Shown: one piece after another, positions 8,378-17,787 of the stretch
Layout of the letters: every line of letters begins with the position of its first letter
How positions within the stretch are numbered: position 1 is the first letter of the stretch
Source of the DNA: Saccharobesus litoralis
GTDB taxonomy: Bacteria; Pseudomonadota; Gammaproteobacteria; Enterobacterales; Alteromonadaceae
Length of the DNA stretch: 64,000 bases
Direction of reading: 5' to 3'
Assembly (NCBI RefSeq): GCF_003063625.1
Contig: NZ_CP026604.1
Span: forward strand, 3,264,065-3,328,064
Notes under the pieces: generated by a model
Told to the model about the DNA's origin: nothing
The model's database searches: none
What the model saw: only the letters and a program-made list of their open reading frames with translations
Made by a program: the position numbers and the translations under genes

Positions 8378-9825
8378 TGGAATTGAGTTATTTTCAACGT
8401 TTATCACAAGCCAATATTTTGGTGGTTGGTGATGTTATGCTGGACCGCTACTGGCAAGGTGATACGTCGCGTATTTCACCTGAAGCGCCAGTTCCAGTTG
8501 TTAAAGTGGCGAGCTGCCAAGATAAAGTCGGTGGCGCAGCCAACGTTGCGCGTAATATTGCTCATTTAGATGGCAAAGTTGGCTTACTTGGCATTATTGG
8601 CACGGATGAAAATGGTGAAATTTTAAAGCAACAGCTTATTAAAGATAACATTGACTCACAGTTAGTTGAGCAGCCGGAACAGCCTACGATAACTAAGCTA
8701 CGTGTATTGAGTCGTCAGCAACAAGTGGTTCGTTTAGATTTTGAGCAAACATTTAGTTTGCAAGCCGCCAATGCGTTGCAAGCAAAGTTTAAGCAAGTTG
8801 TAGCCAATTATGATTGCGTGGTATTTTCGGACTACAATAAAGGCTCCTTAGCCCACGTCACATCAATGATAGCTGATGCGCGAGCATTGGGTAAATTAGT
8901 CTTAGTCGACCCTAAAGCTAAAGATCTATCCAAATATGCGAAAGCCAGTTATGTCACGCCAAACCTGAAAGAATTTATTGATGCTGGTGGTGAATCGGGT
9001 TCTGAAGACGCGATAGCACAGAGTGTACGTGGAATAATCGCCCAGCATAATATCGATAATATGTTACTGACTCGTAGTGAGCAGGGCATGTCGTTAATTA
9101 ATGCCCAGCACAAGGTCGATTTACCTGCTCAGGTGTTGGAAGTGAACGATGTAACAGGTGCTGGCGATACGGTTATTGCAACTTTGGCCTGTTTCCTAAC
9201 GGTTGGTGCTGAGCCTGCCTTAGCCGCTAAACTTGCCAATTTAGCTGCCGGCATTGTTGTGGGTAAATTAGGTGCCGCTTGTGTGACCCCAGAGGAGCTA
9301 ATGCGTCGTGTTAATCAAACTCGGGATAAGGCTCAACAACATTATCAAGTGCCATTTGAAGATGTGTTACAACATATTGAATTTGCCCGTCAGTGTGGCG
9401 AAAAAATCGTTTTTACTAATGGTTGTTTTGATATATTGCATGCGGGCCATGTATCTTATTTAGAACAAGCACGAGCCTTAGGTGATAGATTAGTACTGGG
9501 TTTAAATACTGACGAAAGCATTCGCCGTTTAAAAGGTGAGGGCCGTCCAGTTAACCCGTTAGCGCAACGCGCTACCGTGATGACAGCATTACAAGCCGTT
9601 GATTGGGTTATCCCTTTTGGCGAAGTCAATGGCAACGAATATGATGATACACCGTACGATTTGATCAAACAGGTTAAGCCTGACGTATTAGTGAAGGGTG
9701 GGGATTATACGCCTGATACCATTGTTGGCGCTGATATAGTTTGGGATAATGGCGGTGAAGTGAAAGTAATTGAGTTTGTTGATGGTTGCTCCACAACGAA
9801 TATCATTAACAAGATTAAAAATTAG
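8377..9825 (+). CDS. hldE: Bifunctional heptose 7-phosphate kinase / heptose 1-phosphate adenylyltransferase
   Basis: The 482 residues comprise an N-terminal PfkB/ribokinase-type kinase (about 1-318) with [10 protein letters not shown] and the anion-hole motif [12 protein letters not shown]-terminal nucleotidyltransferase (about 340-482) carries [17 protein letters not shown], with the HxGH signature. It phosphorylates heptose 7-phosphate and, after GmhB, adenylates heptose 1-phosphate. Length and fusion order equal E. coli HldE (RfaE). It lies between gmhA (1-base overlap) and gmhB in one operon. Confidence 0.97.
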   Translation: MELSYFQRLSQANILVVGDVMLDRYWQGDTSRISPEAPVPVVKVASCQDKVGGAANVARNIAHLDGKVGLLGIIGTDENGEILKQQLIKDNIDSQLVEQPEQPTITKLRVLSRQQQVVRLDFEQTFSLQAANALQAKFKQVVANYDCVVFSDYNKGSLAHVTSMIADARALGKLVLVDPKAKDLSKYAKASYVTPNLKEFIDAGGESGSEDAIAQSVRGIIAQHNIDNMLLTRSEQGMSLINAQHKVDLPAQVLEVNDVTGAGDTVIATLACFLTVGAEPALAAKLANLAAGIVVGKLGAACVTPEELMRRVNQTRDKAQQHYQVPFEDVLQHIEFARQCGEKIVFTNGCFDILHAGHVSYLEQARALGDRLVLGLNTDESIRRLKGEGRPVNPLAQRATVMTALQAVDWVIPFGEVNGNEYDDTPYDLIKQVKPDVLVKGGDYTPDTIVGADIVWDNGGEVKVIEFVDGCSTTNIINKIKN

Positions 9826-9840
9826 CTTGGGTGTTTGCGT

Positions 9841-10407
9841 GTGATTAACTTGGCTAAAAATAAAGCTCTGTTTCTTGACCGAGACGGGGTTATTAACTTT
9901 GATCATGGCTATGTTAGCCAGATAGATCAATTTGAATTTATAGACGGTATTTTTGAAATATGCCAAGCCGCTCAAGCTAAGGGCTATTCGTTGATTATCG
10001 TCACCAATCAATCTGGTATTGGGCGAGGCTATTTTTCACAGCATGATTTTGACGTATTAACCGAATGGATGGTTGATCAATTTGCTGCTAATGATGTGCA
10101 AATTAATGACATTATGTTTTGCCCGCATCACCCTGAAAAAGCGGTTAATGAATACAAAACAGATTGTGATTGTCGTAAGCCTAAACCAGGTATGATCCTA
10201 GAAGCGGCACAACGGCAAGGTATAAATATAGCTAAGTCGATAATGATTGGCGATAAAATATCCGATATGAAAGCCGCAGATTTAGCTGGGGTAGGTACTC
10301 GTATTTTACTCGACTCTCACTATAGTCGAGGTCAAGATGATCTCGGACTAGCAACACATCGTATCGAAGCCTTAAATGAAATATTTAATTTAGGTGTATT
10401 GAATTAG
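9841..10407 (+). CDS. gmhB: D-glycero-beta-D-manno-heptose 1,7-bisphosphate 7-phosphatase
   Basis: A HAD-superfamily phosphatase with the nucleophile motif FLDRDGVIN near the N-terminus, TNQSGIGRG, and the GmhB zinc-binding cluster CPHHPE then CDCRKPKPG. GDKISDMKAA is the distal acidic motif. It removes the 7-phosphate between the two HldE reactions (EC 3.1.3.82). The start is GTG 9841 or TTG 9835; neither has a strong ribosome-binding site. Clustering of all three ADP-heptose enzymes gives a complete route from sedoheptulose 7-phosphate to D,D-ADP-heptose, except the HldD epimerase. Confidence 0.95.
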   Translation: MINLAKNKALFLDRDGVINFDHGYVSQIDQFEFIDGIFEICQAAQAKGYSLIIVTNQSGIGRGYFSQHDFDVLTEWMVDQFAANDVQINDIMFCPHHPEKAVNEYKTDCDCRKPKPGMILEAAQRQGINIAKSIMIGDKISDMKAADLAGVGTRILLDSHYSRGQDDLGLATHRIEALNEIFNLGVLN

Positions 10408-10457
10408 TGCGCAACCCTTAGGAAGCGTAGCGTTAAACTCTTATTGAAAATTTTCTT

Positions 10458-10736
10458 ATGATAGATACCAAAAAACTCGAAGAAATTGCTAAGCAAGTGA
10501 CAGATAACTTGCCCACTGGGGTTAAAAAATTTGCAGAAGAAGTGGAAGATAAAACTAAGCAAGTTTTGCAAAGCCAGTTAAATAAGCTTGATATGGTGAG
10601 TCGCGAAGAGTTTGATGTACAAACTCGGGTATTGATGCGCACTCGTGAAAAATTAGTAGACTTGGAAGCGAAAGTTGCAGAGTTAGAGCAGAAAATAGTC
10701 GCTGGTGCCTCAAGTAAAATTGAGCAGCAAGATTAG
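10458..10736 (+). CDS. ubiK: Ubiquinone biosynthesis accessory factor UbiK (YqiC/BMFP)
   Basis: This 92-residue protein has an amphipathic N-terminal helix ([19 protein letters not shown]) and a C-terminal coiled coil (about 45-82, [28 protein letters not shown]; shown in part). It is typical of the BMFP/UbiK family. UbiK helps the soluble Ubi complex act on lipid substrates in aerobic ubiquinone synthesis. The gene is followed by a strong terminator at 10763-10796. Confidence 0.88.
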   Translation: MIDTKKLEEIAKQVTDNLPTGVKKFAEEVEDKTKQVLQSQLNKLDMVSREEFDVQTRVLMRTREKLVDLEAKVAELEQKIVAGASSKIEQQD

Positions 10737-10762
10737 CAGTCTGCTATTAATAGATTAAAGAG

Positions 10763-10796
10763 AAAAGCCCAAACAGGTTATCGGTTTGGGCTTTTT
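10763..10796. terminator. Bidirectional intrinsic terminator after ubiK
   Basis: The stem AAAAGCCCAAAC pairs with GTTTGGGCTTTT and is followed by T's on the plus strand. The A-run at the other end makes it usable on the minus strand, so it can also stop transcription arriving from slyD. Confidence 0.85.
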
Positions 10797-10851
10797 ATTA
10801 ATTTAAACGTTTATTTAAAATTGATTGTTACGCCAATCTAAACTGATAACT

Positions 10852-10869
10852 AACCTCAACTCTGGTTAA
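10852..10869. repeat. Solo copy of the terminal repeat of the 28.5 kb MITE-like element
   Basis: AACCTCAACTCTGGTTAA here matches the terminal inverted repeats that bound 28478-28706. It is closest to the reverse complement of the right end, identical over 18 nt. No partner repeat is visible nearby. It sits immediately before the slyD stop codon region. It could be a relic of excision or deletion, or a short palindromic regulatory motif (AACC/GGTT ends). Confidence 0.6.
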
Positions 10870-11385
10870 TTAGTGCTTATTACTACTACAACCTGAATCA
10901 TTGCAGCAGCTTGCTTTTTCTTGATGTACATGGCCGTGCTTGATTTCTTCTTCGGTTGCTGCTCGCACATCAACAATTTCAACGTCAAACTCAAGATCAA
11001 TACCCGCTAACGGATGATTGCCATCAACTGTGACCGTATCTTCTGCTACGTCAACTACGATCACTGTTTGCTCGCCACCGTCTGTACTGGCACGTAGTTG
11101 CATACCAATATGTATTTGGTCTTCAAACCCTTCAAACATGGAAAGTGGTACTTCTTGAACAAAGCCGTCGTGTCTTTCGCCATAAGCATTTTCAGCATCT
11201 ACAGCCACGCTAAACTTTTCACCGGCTTGGCGATCGGTCAATGCTTCCTCTAAGCCTTTAATTAAAAAACCTTGACCTTGTAGGAAAACCAGTGGCTCAC
11301 CATCGAAAGAACTGTCTATGTCCGTTCCTTCTTTGTCTTTAACTAAATAATGTAAGGTTACCACTGAGTTGTTTGCTATTTTCAT
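10870..11385 (-). CDS. slyD: FKBP-type peptidyl-prolyl isomerase SlyD
   Basis: The FKBP domain (about 1-68 and 120-145) is interrupted by the insert-in-flap chaperone domain, the SlyD architecture. The tail is Cys/His-rich (HGHVHQEKASCCNDSGCSSNKH in part), a metal-binding segment shorter than in E. coli SlyD. SlyD catalyses prolyl isomerisation, acts as a chaperone and delivers nickel to hydrogenase maturation in E. coli. The ATG overlaps the ygfZ stop by 4 bp (ATGA), so the two are cotranscribed. Confidence 0.93.
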   Translation of the reverse strand: MKIANNSVVTLHYLVKDKEGTDIDSSFDGEPLVFLQGQGFLIKGLEEALTDRQAGEKFSVAVDAENAYGERHDGFVQEVPLSMFEGFEDQIHIGMQLRASTDGGEQTVIVVDVAEDTVTVDGNHPLAGIDLEFDVEIVDVRAATEEEIKHGHVHQEKASCCNDSGCSSNKH

Positions 11386-12257
11386 TCTGATGCCTTGTAT
11401 TCAAGAGTGTAAGGCAGTTCACTTAACGTGAATTGACTTGTATCTTGGTTTTTTAACTTAAGTTGAGTATTTAAATCTAAATCTGCTGCACATACTGCCA
11501 TGCCATACATCTGGCCGTCAATTGCACATGCGCTAACTACTGTACCAGCGCGTCGCCAATTTTCACCTGCAGGCATTTCTAATGTATCACCAACATTTAT
11601 ATTGTCGGCATGACCGCTAAAGGGAAATGCAGCGCGTTTATTCTTACCAAGGTAACGCATCCGAGCCACGGTTTCTTGGCCCATATAACAGCCTTTGTTA
11701 AAGCTAATACCGTCAATGGCTTGCAGGTTAAGCATTTGTGGCACATATTCACCTTGCTGTTCAGCATGCAAGAAAATAATACCATTGTCGATTAAGGCCT
11801 TTTCAAATAATGCTTCATTGTTATTAGCATCAAGTTGCGTTTCAGTTGCAATCAGTGTGATGTTTGACGAGAGCGCTACACGATAGGTCGTGTCGTCTTG
11901 CGATACTTGGTTTATCTCAAGTTGGTTATTGCCAAGCTGAGCATACCAATGAAGTTGGGTGTTATGTGTGATATCAGTGCGAGAAAACACACCGTATTTA
12001 TTGAGCTCGGCGAGTGATTTTTCTATTGTTGATTGGCGTTGAAATAATTGGCAGTCATCACCGGTTGGAACAAAGTAAAAATGGCTCCAGCTTTTGCCTT
12101 TTGCGTCACAGTGAGCGGCAAAGCAAGCTTGTTGCGCTGTTAAGTTACTAATGTGTGCAGTTACTTGGCTATTTAAGTAGGTTCGACTGTCGGCTCCACT
12201 CATTTTAATGGCGCCCCAACTGGATAGTTTGATCAAGGATGAGCTTTGTTCTGACAT
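11382..12257 (-). CDS. ygfZ: Folate-binding Fe-S cluster protein YgfZ
   Basis: The 291-residue protein is of the GcvT-like fold with the invariant K-G-C-Y-x-G-Q-E motif (NKGCYMGQETVARM), whose Cys is needed for function in E. coli. YgfZ uses tetrahydrofolate and supports iron-sulfur enzymes such as MiaB. It is divergent from sdhE-ygfX, an arrangement conserved in gammaproteobacteria, and translationally coupled to slyD downstream. Confidence 0.92.
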   Translation of the reverse strand: MSEQSSSLIKLSSWGAIKMSGADSRTYLNSQVTAHISNLTAQQACFAAHCDAKGKSWSHFYFVPTGDDCQLFQRQSTIEKSLAELNKYGVFSRTDITHNTQLHWYAQLGNNQLEINQVSQDDTTYRVALSSNITLIATETQLDANNNEALFEKALIDNGIIFLHAEQQGEYVPQMLNLQAIDGISFNKGCYMGQETVARMRYLGKNKRAAFPFSGHADNINVGDTLEMPAGENWRRAGTVVSACAIDGQMYGMAVCAADLDLNTQLKLKNQDTSQFTLSELPYTLEYKASE

Positions 12258-12448
12258 AGATATCTGAATTATTGAACTAATGAGTCTTATATTAGGGCAA
12301 AGACTTAAGCTTACAAGTCTAATCCATATAAGAATCCATCTAACAAAGGGTATAGTGGTGATTTATGTAGGTTATAAATCAAGGTATTTGGTTTATCTGC
12401 GATGAATTGCTATATTTGCTGCAATATTTTTCTTAAAAGAAGTGATAC

Positions 12449-12703
12449 ATGTCAGACATCCCATTAAATAAAGTACGCTGGGCTTGCCGTCGCGGTATGC
12501 TGGAGTTGGATGTAATTTTTAATCCGTTTGTTGAAAATCATTATTCTAACTTGCCTGAAGAGGAGCAAGTGACGTTTCGTAAGTTACTCGTCTGTGATGA
12601 TCCCGAGTTGTTTGCTTGGTTTATGGGACATGAAGACTGCCCAAAACCAGAGTTTGCCGCTTTAATTAAAAAAATCCACAAACTCAATGGTGCCAAGGTT
12701 TAG
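12449..12703 (+). CDS. sdhE: Succinate dehydrogenase flavinylation factor SdhE
   Basis: A small 84-residue all-helical protein with the RGxxE signature (CRRGMLELD, about residues 12-20) that promotes covalent FAD attachment to SdhA. It was earlier called YgfY or CptB antitoxin. It overlaps the ygfX start by 17 bp in another frame, as in E. coli. Confidence 0.94.
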   Translation: MSDIPLNKVRWACRRGMLELDVIFNPFVENHYSNLPEEEQVTFRKLLVCDDPELFAWFMGHEDCPKPEFAALIKKIHKLNGAKV

Positions 12704-13148
12704 CCTTAAGTTTACCTCAGGCAAGGCGTATTCTCGCTTTGCCATTTTGTTGTGTTTAATTATTTATCTGTGCCTTTTCAGTTTGATTTTTGAGCCACTT
12801 TTTATTTGGCAAATATTCGACTGGTATTTAATTATCTATTTAGGTTTATTTGCGCTCGTTGCTTGGGGTTGTGTAATCTCTATTGGTAGGCAAGCATTAA
12901 TATCCCAGCAGGTATGGTCATTAGCGCTTAACGGTAACCTTGTGATTGAAGATGTAGAATATCAGCTTTCACCACAATCCAATTATTTTTTGTCTTGGAT
13001 ATTTACAGTTTATGTTAGTCAATTAAGTCAAGAAAAAACCTATTGTTTATTTGCCCCTGATAATATGGAACCTGTCGCGCGTAGTCGCTTAAAACGGGTG
13101 ATTAAACGACTACGGGCTCAGCCTTTAGAGGCTAATCAGCAAAATTAA
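12687..13148 (+). CDS. ygfX: Inner-membrane protein YgfX (CptA-like)
   Basis: The 153-residue protein has two adjacent membrane segments (about 18-36 and 42-64) followed by a soluble beta-rich domain and a basic C-terminus. This matches the YgfX/CptA family encoded with SdhE. E. coli YgfX has been described as a toxin affecting FtsZ/MreB and also as a membrane partner of SdhE; which role holds here is unknown. The 3' end overlaps the 3' end of nadB (convergent) by 17 bp. Confidence 0.82.
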   Translation: MVPRFSLKFTSGKAYSRFAILLCLIIYLCLFSLIFEPLFIWQIFDWYLIIYLGLFALVAWGCVISIGRQALISQQVWSLALNGNLVIEDVEYQLSPQSNYFLSWIFTVYVSQLSQEKTYCLFAPDNMEPVARSRLKRVIKRLRAQPLEANQQN

Positions 13149-14766
13149 TCGGACAGTTATCTGGAGTTAAAACGGTCGGTTTACTGCGACTTTTCGTTTT
13201 AGGGTAATCTTGATTGTAATGTAAGCCACGGCTTTCTTTACGTGATATCGCACTGCGCACAATGAGCTCTGATACATCTAATAAATTTCTCAGTTCCAGC
13301 AAGTTATTGCTGACTCTGAAATGAGAATAGTATTCTTGAACTTCTTGTTGTAGTAACTCAATCCGTCGCATAGCACGCTCTAAGCGTTTATTGGTGCGAA
13401 CAATCCCGACGTAATCCCACATAAATAGGCGCAGTTCGTGCCAGTTATGTTGAATAATGACAGCTTCGTCAGAATCACTGACTTTACTTTCATCCCAAAC
13501 CGGAATGACTGCGCTTTCAGCTTGATGATAGTCATGCTTTTGAATGTGTTTAGCTGCAGACTCGGCAAAGACTAAACATTCTAATAAAGAGTTACTCGCC
13601 ATGCGATTTGCGCCATGCAAGCCTGTGTAAGCAACTTCACCCACCGCATATAAATTATCTAAATCTGTTTTACCGTTGAGATCGGTTTTTACCCCACCAC
13701 AAGTGTAATGGGCGGCTGGTACGACAGGCATGGGTTGTTCATGCATTTTAATGCCCAGCATTCGACATCGGCGATAAATGGTCGGAAAATGTTTTTTGAT
13801 AAAAGCTTTATCTTTGTGGCTGATGTCCAAAAACATCGAGTCAGCCCCAAGGCGTTTCATTTCTTTGTCTATCGCACGGGCGACAATATCTCTTGGCGCG
13901 AGTTCTGCCCGTTCGTCATATTCAGGCATAAATCGACTGCCATCTGGACGTCGTAAATAAGCGCCTTCGCCTCGCAAGGCTTCGGTGAGTAAAAAGTTTT
14001 GCGCATCGGCATGAAATAAACTAGTTGGATGGAATTGATTAAATTCCATATTGGCTACGCGGCAACCCGCACGCCAAGCCATAGCAATACCATCGCCACT
14101 GGCAACATCTGGGTTAGATGTATATTGATAGACTTTACTTGCACCACCCGTAGCAAGCACAACAACGTTGGCTTTAATCACTTCGACTTGCTCGGTGTTA
14201 CGGTTCCAAACGTAAGCGCCATATACTCGCTTGTCAGAGGCGTTGTCGCCAAGTTTGGCACCTGTGATTAGGTCTACGGCATTGTAACGTTCCAACACGC
14301 GAATATTGGCGTGCTGCTTGGTGGCATTATTTAAAGTATTTTGTACTGCTTTACCGGTTGCATCGGCAGCATGTAAAATACGCCTATGGCTGTGTCCACC
14401 TTCGCGAGTTAAATGAAATCGCTCATCGCCGTCAGGTGTAGTTTCTTTGTCAAAAGGTACACCATAGCTTATTAAGGTTTCCAAGCTGGCTCTGGCATTT
14501 TCGGCAGTAAAACGCACGGCTTTTTCAGAACAAAGTCCAGCTCCGGCTATGAGTGTATCTTGTACGTGAGATTCAACACTGTCGTTTTCATCATAAACCG
14601 CCGCGATCCCCCCTTGAGCATAATAGGTGGAGCCTTCGCTTAGGTTGGATTTACTTAAGACAATAATGTCAGACTGGTCGGCAAGGCGTAAAGCTAGGGT
14701 TAACCCAGCTGCTCCGGCGCCAATCACCAATACTTGGCACTGATGTTCAATTTTTTCCATCTGCAT
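13132..14766 (-). CDS. nadB: L-aspartate oxidase
   Basis: An FAD enzyme of the succinate dehydrogenase/fumarate reductase flavoprotein family: dinucleotide fold [18 protein letters not shown] near the N-terminus, [23 protein letters not shown], and RESRGLHY near the C-terminus. It oxidises aspartate to iminoaspartate in NAD synthesis (EC 1.4.3.16). Length 544 is usual. It is divergent from rpoE, the arrangement known from E. coli and many relatives. Confidence 0.96.
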   Translation of the reverse strand: MQMEKIEHQCQVLVIGAGAAGLTLALRLADQSDIIVLSKSNLSEGSTYYAQGGIAAVYDENDSVESHVQDTLIAGAGLCSEKAVRFTAENARASLETLISYGVPFDKETTPDGDERFHLTREGGHSHRRILHAADATGKAVQNTLNNATKQHANIRVLERYNAVDLITGAKLGDNASDKRVYGAYVWNRNTEQVEVIKANVVVLATGGASKVYQYTSNPDVASGDGIAMAWRAGCRVANMEFNQFHPTSLFHADAQNFLLTEALRGEGAYLRRPDGSRFMPEYDERAELAPRDIVARAIDKEMKRLGADSMFLDISHKDKAFIKKHFPTIYRRCRMLGIKMHEQPMPVVPAAHYTCGGVKTDLNGKTDLDNLYAVGEVAYTGLHGANRMASNSLLECLVFAESAAKHIQKHDYHQAESAVIPVWDESKVSDSDEAVIIQHNWHELRLFMWDYVGIVRTNKRLERAMRRIELLQQEVQEYYSHFRVSNNLLELRNLLDVSELIVRSAISRKESRGLHYNQDYPKTKSRSKPTVLTPDNCPINFAD

Positions 14767-14856
14767 GAGTAACCGCTAAGCCTTTGATTATTAAGCAAAC
14801 ACGGCCTTTTGTTACGTTTTGATTGCAACTATTTTCGCACTTTCTGCAGATTTTGA

Positions 14857-14883
14857 GAACTTTTTTAAGTAGGCTCAGTCTAC
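14857..14883 (+). promoter_or_regulatory. Sigma-E-type promoter of rpoE
   Basis: GAACTT (14857-14862), a 16-nt spacer and TCTAC (14879-14883) resemble the sigma-E consensus GGAACTT-N16-TCTGA. It lies about 65 bp before the rpoE start, consistent with the autoregulation known for rpoE. Confidence 0.72.
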
Positions 14884-14949
14884 TATTAGCAAATGAGCAG
14901 TAAAAACTGCTGAGTTCAATCACACTTTTATGGGAGTACCGACTCGGTT

Positions 14950-15528
14950 ATGAGTGTCGGATATACAGATCAACAAATCGTTGAGCGTGTTCAGCGCGGC
15001 GATAAACAGGCATTCAATTTGTTGGTGCAAAAGTATCAACATAAAGTGATTAACCTGATTTCGCGATATGTTCGTCAACAAGGCGACGTAGCTGACATAG
15101 CTCAAGAAGCTTTTATTAAAGCTTATCGTGCAATTCCAAGCTTTCGTGGTGAAAGTGCTTTTTATACTTGGCTGTATCGGATCGCTGTGAATTGTGCAAA
15201 AAACTACTTAACGTCTACTGCTAAAAAAGTAGCGTCGAGTGATATTGAGGTTGAAGAAGCTGAGTTTATTGATTCAGCAACTGGGCTGCGAGAATCTGCA
15301 ACGCCAGAAAACTTGTTGTTAACAGATGAAATCAAACAGGTGGTGTTTAGCACCATTGATACATTGCCGGATGATTTAAAAAATGCCATCACATTACGCG
15401 AAATAGACGGCATGAGTTACGAAGAAATTGCTGAAATCATGGATTGCCCTGTGGGCACTGTGCGTTCACGTATTTTTCGCGCTCGAGAAGTTATCGACAA
15501 AAACCTGAAACCAATTTTACAACGCTAA
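14950..15528 (+). CDS. rpoE: RNA polymerase sigma-E factor
   Basis: A 192-residue ECF sigma factor with region 2 (about 25-95; DVADIAQEAFIKAYRAI and FYTWLYRIAVNCAKNYL) and region 4 (about 130-185; GMSYEEIAEIMDCPVGTVRSRI). Very close to enterobacterial RpoE. It drives the envelope stress regulon and is held at the membrane by RseA. It heads the rpoE-rseA-rseB-rseC operon and has its own sigma-E-like promoter. Confidence 0.97.
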   Translation: MSVGYTDQQIVERVQRGDKQAFNLLVQKYQHKVINLISRYVRQQGDVADIAQEAFIKAYRAIPSFRGESAFYTWLYRIAVNCAKNYLTSTAKKVASSDIEVEEAEFIDSATGLRESATPENLLLTDEIKQVVFSTIDTLPDDLKNAITLREIDGMSYEEIAEIMDCPVGTVRSRIFRAREVIDKNLKPILQR

Positions 15529-15544
15529 TTACGAGTTGATTTAT

Positions 15545-16159
15545 ATGAGTCAAAAAGTTAAACAAAACGTGTCTGCCTTTGTTGATGGTCAGCCGGAGAC
15601 AGCCCAAGTCATTGATAGTCTCAAGCAAGATAAAGAGTTAGAAGGCGCGTTTGGTCGTTATAACTTGATAGGTGATGTTTTGCGCAATGAAGCGCCAGAA
15701 CATATTCATCTTGATTTGGCCGACTCGATTGCAAATGCAATCGAAAAAGAGCCTGTTGTCTTGGCACCGAATGCGGCGTTTGCGGCCGCTGTGTCTGAGC
15801 AGACTTCACATCAAGTTCAGCCTTCCACAAAAGCAAAAGTGATTTCATTTTTTAAACCTGTTGCGCAATATGGTATTGCGGCCTCGTTTGCCGCTGCTTT
15901 AGTGGTGGGTTTTCAAGCTGAGCAGGTAGAAACGCAAGAAGCTGGTTTTGAGCCAGTGTTGCATACCATGCCGTTGGCAACTAGCTTAGATCCTGTTAGT
16001 GCAGAAAGCTCGCGTACTGTTATCAATCCAGTGGGCATACAAGAGCAACAACGTCGTGTAAACTCTTACCTACTTGATCACTCTCGTCAATTAAAGAATC
16101 GACAGCATGCAGTTTCTGAACAGCCACAGCAAAACCCATCCGCACAATCTGTTCAATAG
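15545..16159 (+). CDS. rseA: Anti-sigma-E factor RseA
   Basis: The N-terminal cytoplasmic anti-sigma domain (about 1-75, MSQKVKQNVSAFVDGQ and FGRYNLIGDVLRNE) is followed by one membrane helix (about 100-118, YGIAASFAAALVVGF) and a periplasmic tail. It sequesters RpoE until cleaved by DegS and RseP. I start at ATG 15545; the TTG at 15536 adds three residues. The 3' end overlaps rseB by 53 bp if rseB uses ATG 16107. Confidence 0.93.
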   Translation: MSQKVKQNVSAFVDGQPETAQVIDSLKQDKELEGAFGRYNLIGDVLRNEAPEHIHLDLADSIANAIEKEPVVLAPNAAFAAAVSEQTSHQVQPSTKAKVISFFKPVAQYGIAASFAAALVVGFQAEQVETQEAGFEPVLHTMPLATSLDPVSAESSRTVINPVGIQEQQRRVNSYLLDHSRQLKNRQHAVSEQPQQNPSAQSVQ

Positions 16160-17237
16160 CTTGATATCTCTAGCAAGTGGCTATTTTAGGCCACTTTGCT
16201 CCTTTCTCTTACTAATTAGCTTTTCTGTTACTGGTCAAGAACCGTCAGGTTCTGCATATGATTGGCTTAAACGGATGCAGGTCGCGATTCAGCAGCTAAA
16301 TTACGATATTTCGCTAGTTGTGGTTGAAGATAACAAAGTGCACCCTTGGCACTGGTTACATGGTGTCGAGCACTTATCTAATCTTGATAGTAGTGTTGAT
16401 AGCCGTGTTGATAGCCATGCAACAGAGCAATTACCCACTAATAGCGAAGCGCAAGATTTACCTGTGTCAATGTCATATCGAGAATTAGAGTTATTAACCT
16501 CGCTCAATGGGCCGACTAAACAAATCGTACGTATGGGAGATATGATCACCTATTTAGGTTTCGGTCAGCAGCCATACAGTGTTAAAGCCAGCCTGTCACA
16601 CAGTCCGTTGCCGGATATTTTACGCACCGATTTACAACAGGTTGGCGCAAACTACGAATTTACGAGTGTTGGAAAAAGTCGGGTGGCGGGATTTAAAGCG
16701 CAATTAATAAGGATAGTTGCCCGTGATAACACACGTTATTCAACTTGGATATGGTTACACGAAGAGAGTGCCCTACCGCTTAAAATGGCTATTGTTAGCA
16801 GTAAAGGTGAAGTTCTGCGCCAAGTTCAAGTGACTAGCTTTGTGGTGTCACAGGATGTTGATCCTGTGATCAATGAATTAGCTGCCATGGAATTGCCCAC
16901 TCAAAATTTAGTGCAAGTTCAGCAGAATATTAGTGACTTCGACTGGCAATTGCGTTGGGTGCCGAGAGGGTTTGTTCCTACTAAATTAAATCGTCACCGA
17001 TTAATGGGCGACCGAGAATGGGTTGATTATGTGATGTTATCTGACGGTCTTGTTTGGTTTTCGGTTTATATTCGTGATTTAGGTCAGGTTACGGATGCAA
17101 ATGGTCATAGTACTTATTTAAGTTCTGGGGCTGAAACCTATATTACTGAAGTGGTTGGCCAGTTTGAAGTGACAGTGATTGGGGCAATTCCTATGGTGAC
17201 TGCGAAAAAGCTAGCGCAGTCGATTACTCAACGTTAA
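16107..17237 (+). CDS. rseB: Periplasmic sigma-E regulator RseB
   Basis: A MucB/RseB protein with an N-terminal signal segment (hydrophobic SFLLLISFSVTG) and two lipoprotein-like domains. RseB binds the periplasmic tail of RseA and protects it from DegS; off-pathway LPS or lipoprotein ligands release it. Two starts are possible: ATG 16107, inside rseA, gives a long positively charged n-region. TTG 16161, just after the rseA stop, gives a more usual signal peptide. Confidence 0.92.
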   Translation: MQFLNSHSKTHPHNLFNSLISLASGYFRPLCSFLLLISFSVTGQEPSGSAYDWLKRMQVAIQQLNYDISLVVVEDNKVHPWHWLHGVEHLSNLDSSVDSRVDSHATEQLPTNSEAQDLPVSMSYRELELLTSLNGPTKQIVRMGDMITYLGFGQQPYSVKASLSHSPLPDILRTDLQQVGANYEFTSVGKSRVAGFKAQLIRIVARDNTRYSTWIWLHEESALPLKMAIVSSKGEVLRQVQVTSFVVSQDVDPVINELAAMELPTQNLVQVQQNISDFDWQLRWVPRGFVPTKLNRHRLMGDREWVDYVMLSDGLVWFSVYIRDLGQVTDANGHSTYLSSGAETYITEVVGQFEVTVIGAIPMVTAKKLAQSITQR

Positions 17238-17283
17238 TACATGCTAGGCTGTTAGTCAGAGTGACATAGGAGAAAATGATTTT

Positions 17284-17733
17284 ATGTTGTACGAAAATGC
17301 CACATTTATTGAGCGTATAGATAAGCACACTATTTGGGTCGAAACGCAAATTAAAACCAGTTGTAATGCTTGTCAGCATAATAGTGAGTGCGGCACAGGT
17401 GTTATTGCTAAATCATTGACCCCAAAAAGTAATCGCGTCAAAGCGCTGTGTAGTCATACATTAGCGCCCAAGCAGCAAGTGGTTTTGCAAGTGAGTGAAC
17501 AAAATATGCTGGCAGGGGCTTTTGTGTTATATGGCTTGCCATTAATTATGATGATTTTGCTCATGTTAGCCATTGAGTGGCTTTTGCAAAATGAGTTAGC
17601 CAGTATTGTCGCCGGTTTTATAGGCCTCGCTTTGGGATTATTTATGGCTAAGGGAATTAGCAAAAAATTTAATCCTTATCCGCAAGTGGTTGAACAGCCT
17701 AATACTTCCATTTTCACTTGCATTGAACCTTAA
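17284..17733 (+). CDS. rseC: RseC, SoxR-reducing system/sigma-E operon protein
   Basis: The 149-residue membrane protein has an N-terminal Cys cluster (CNACQHNSECG, about 31-41), two hydrophobic helices (about 80-102 and 105-124) and a short tail. RseC in E. coli and RnfC-linked SoxR reduction are the known contexts. It is the last gene of the sigma-E operon, 46 bp after rseB. Confidence 0.9.
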   Translation: MLYENATFIERIDKHTIWVETQIKTSCNACQHNSECGTGVIAKSLTPKSNRVKALCSHTLAPKQQVVLQVSEQNMLAGAFVLYGLPLIMMILLMLAIEWLLQNELASIVAGFIGLALGLFMAKGISKKFNPYPQVVEQPNTSIFTCIEP

Positions 17734-17787
17734 CTTGAACACTGTCATAGTATCCTAGTGATAATTACATGCATGTAGAGGAAGGTT

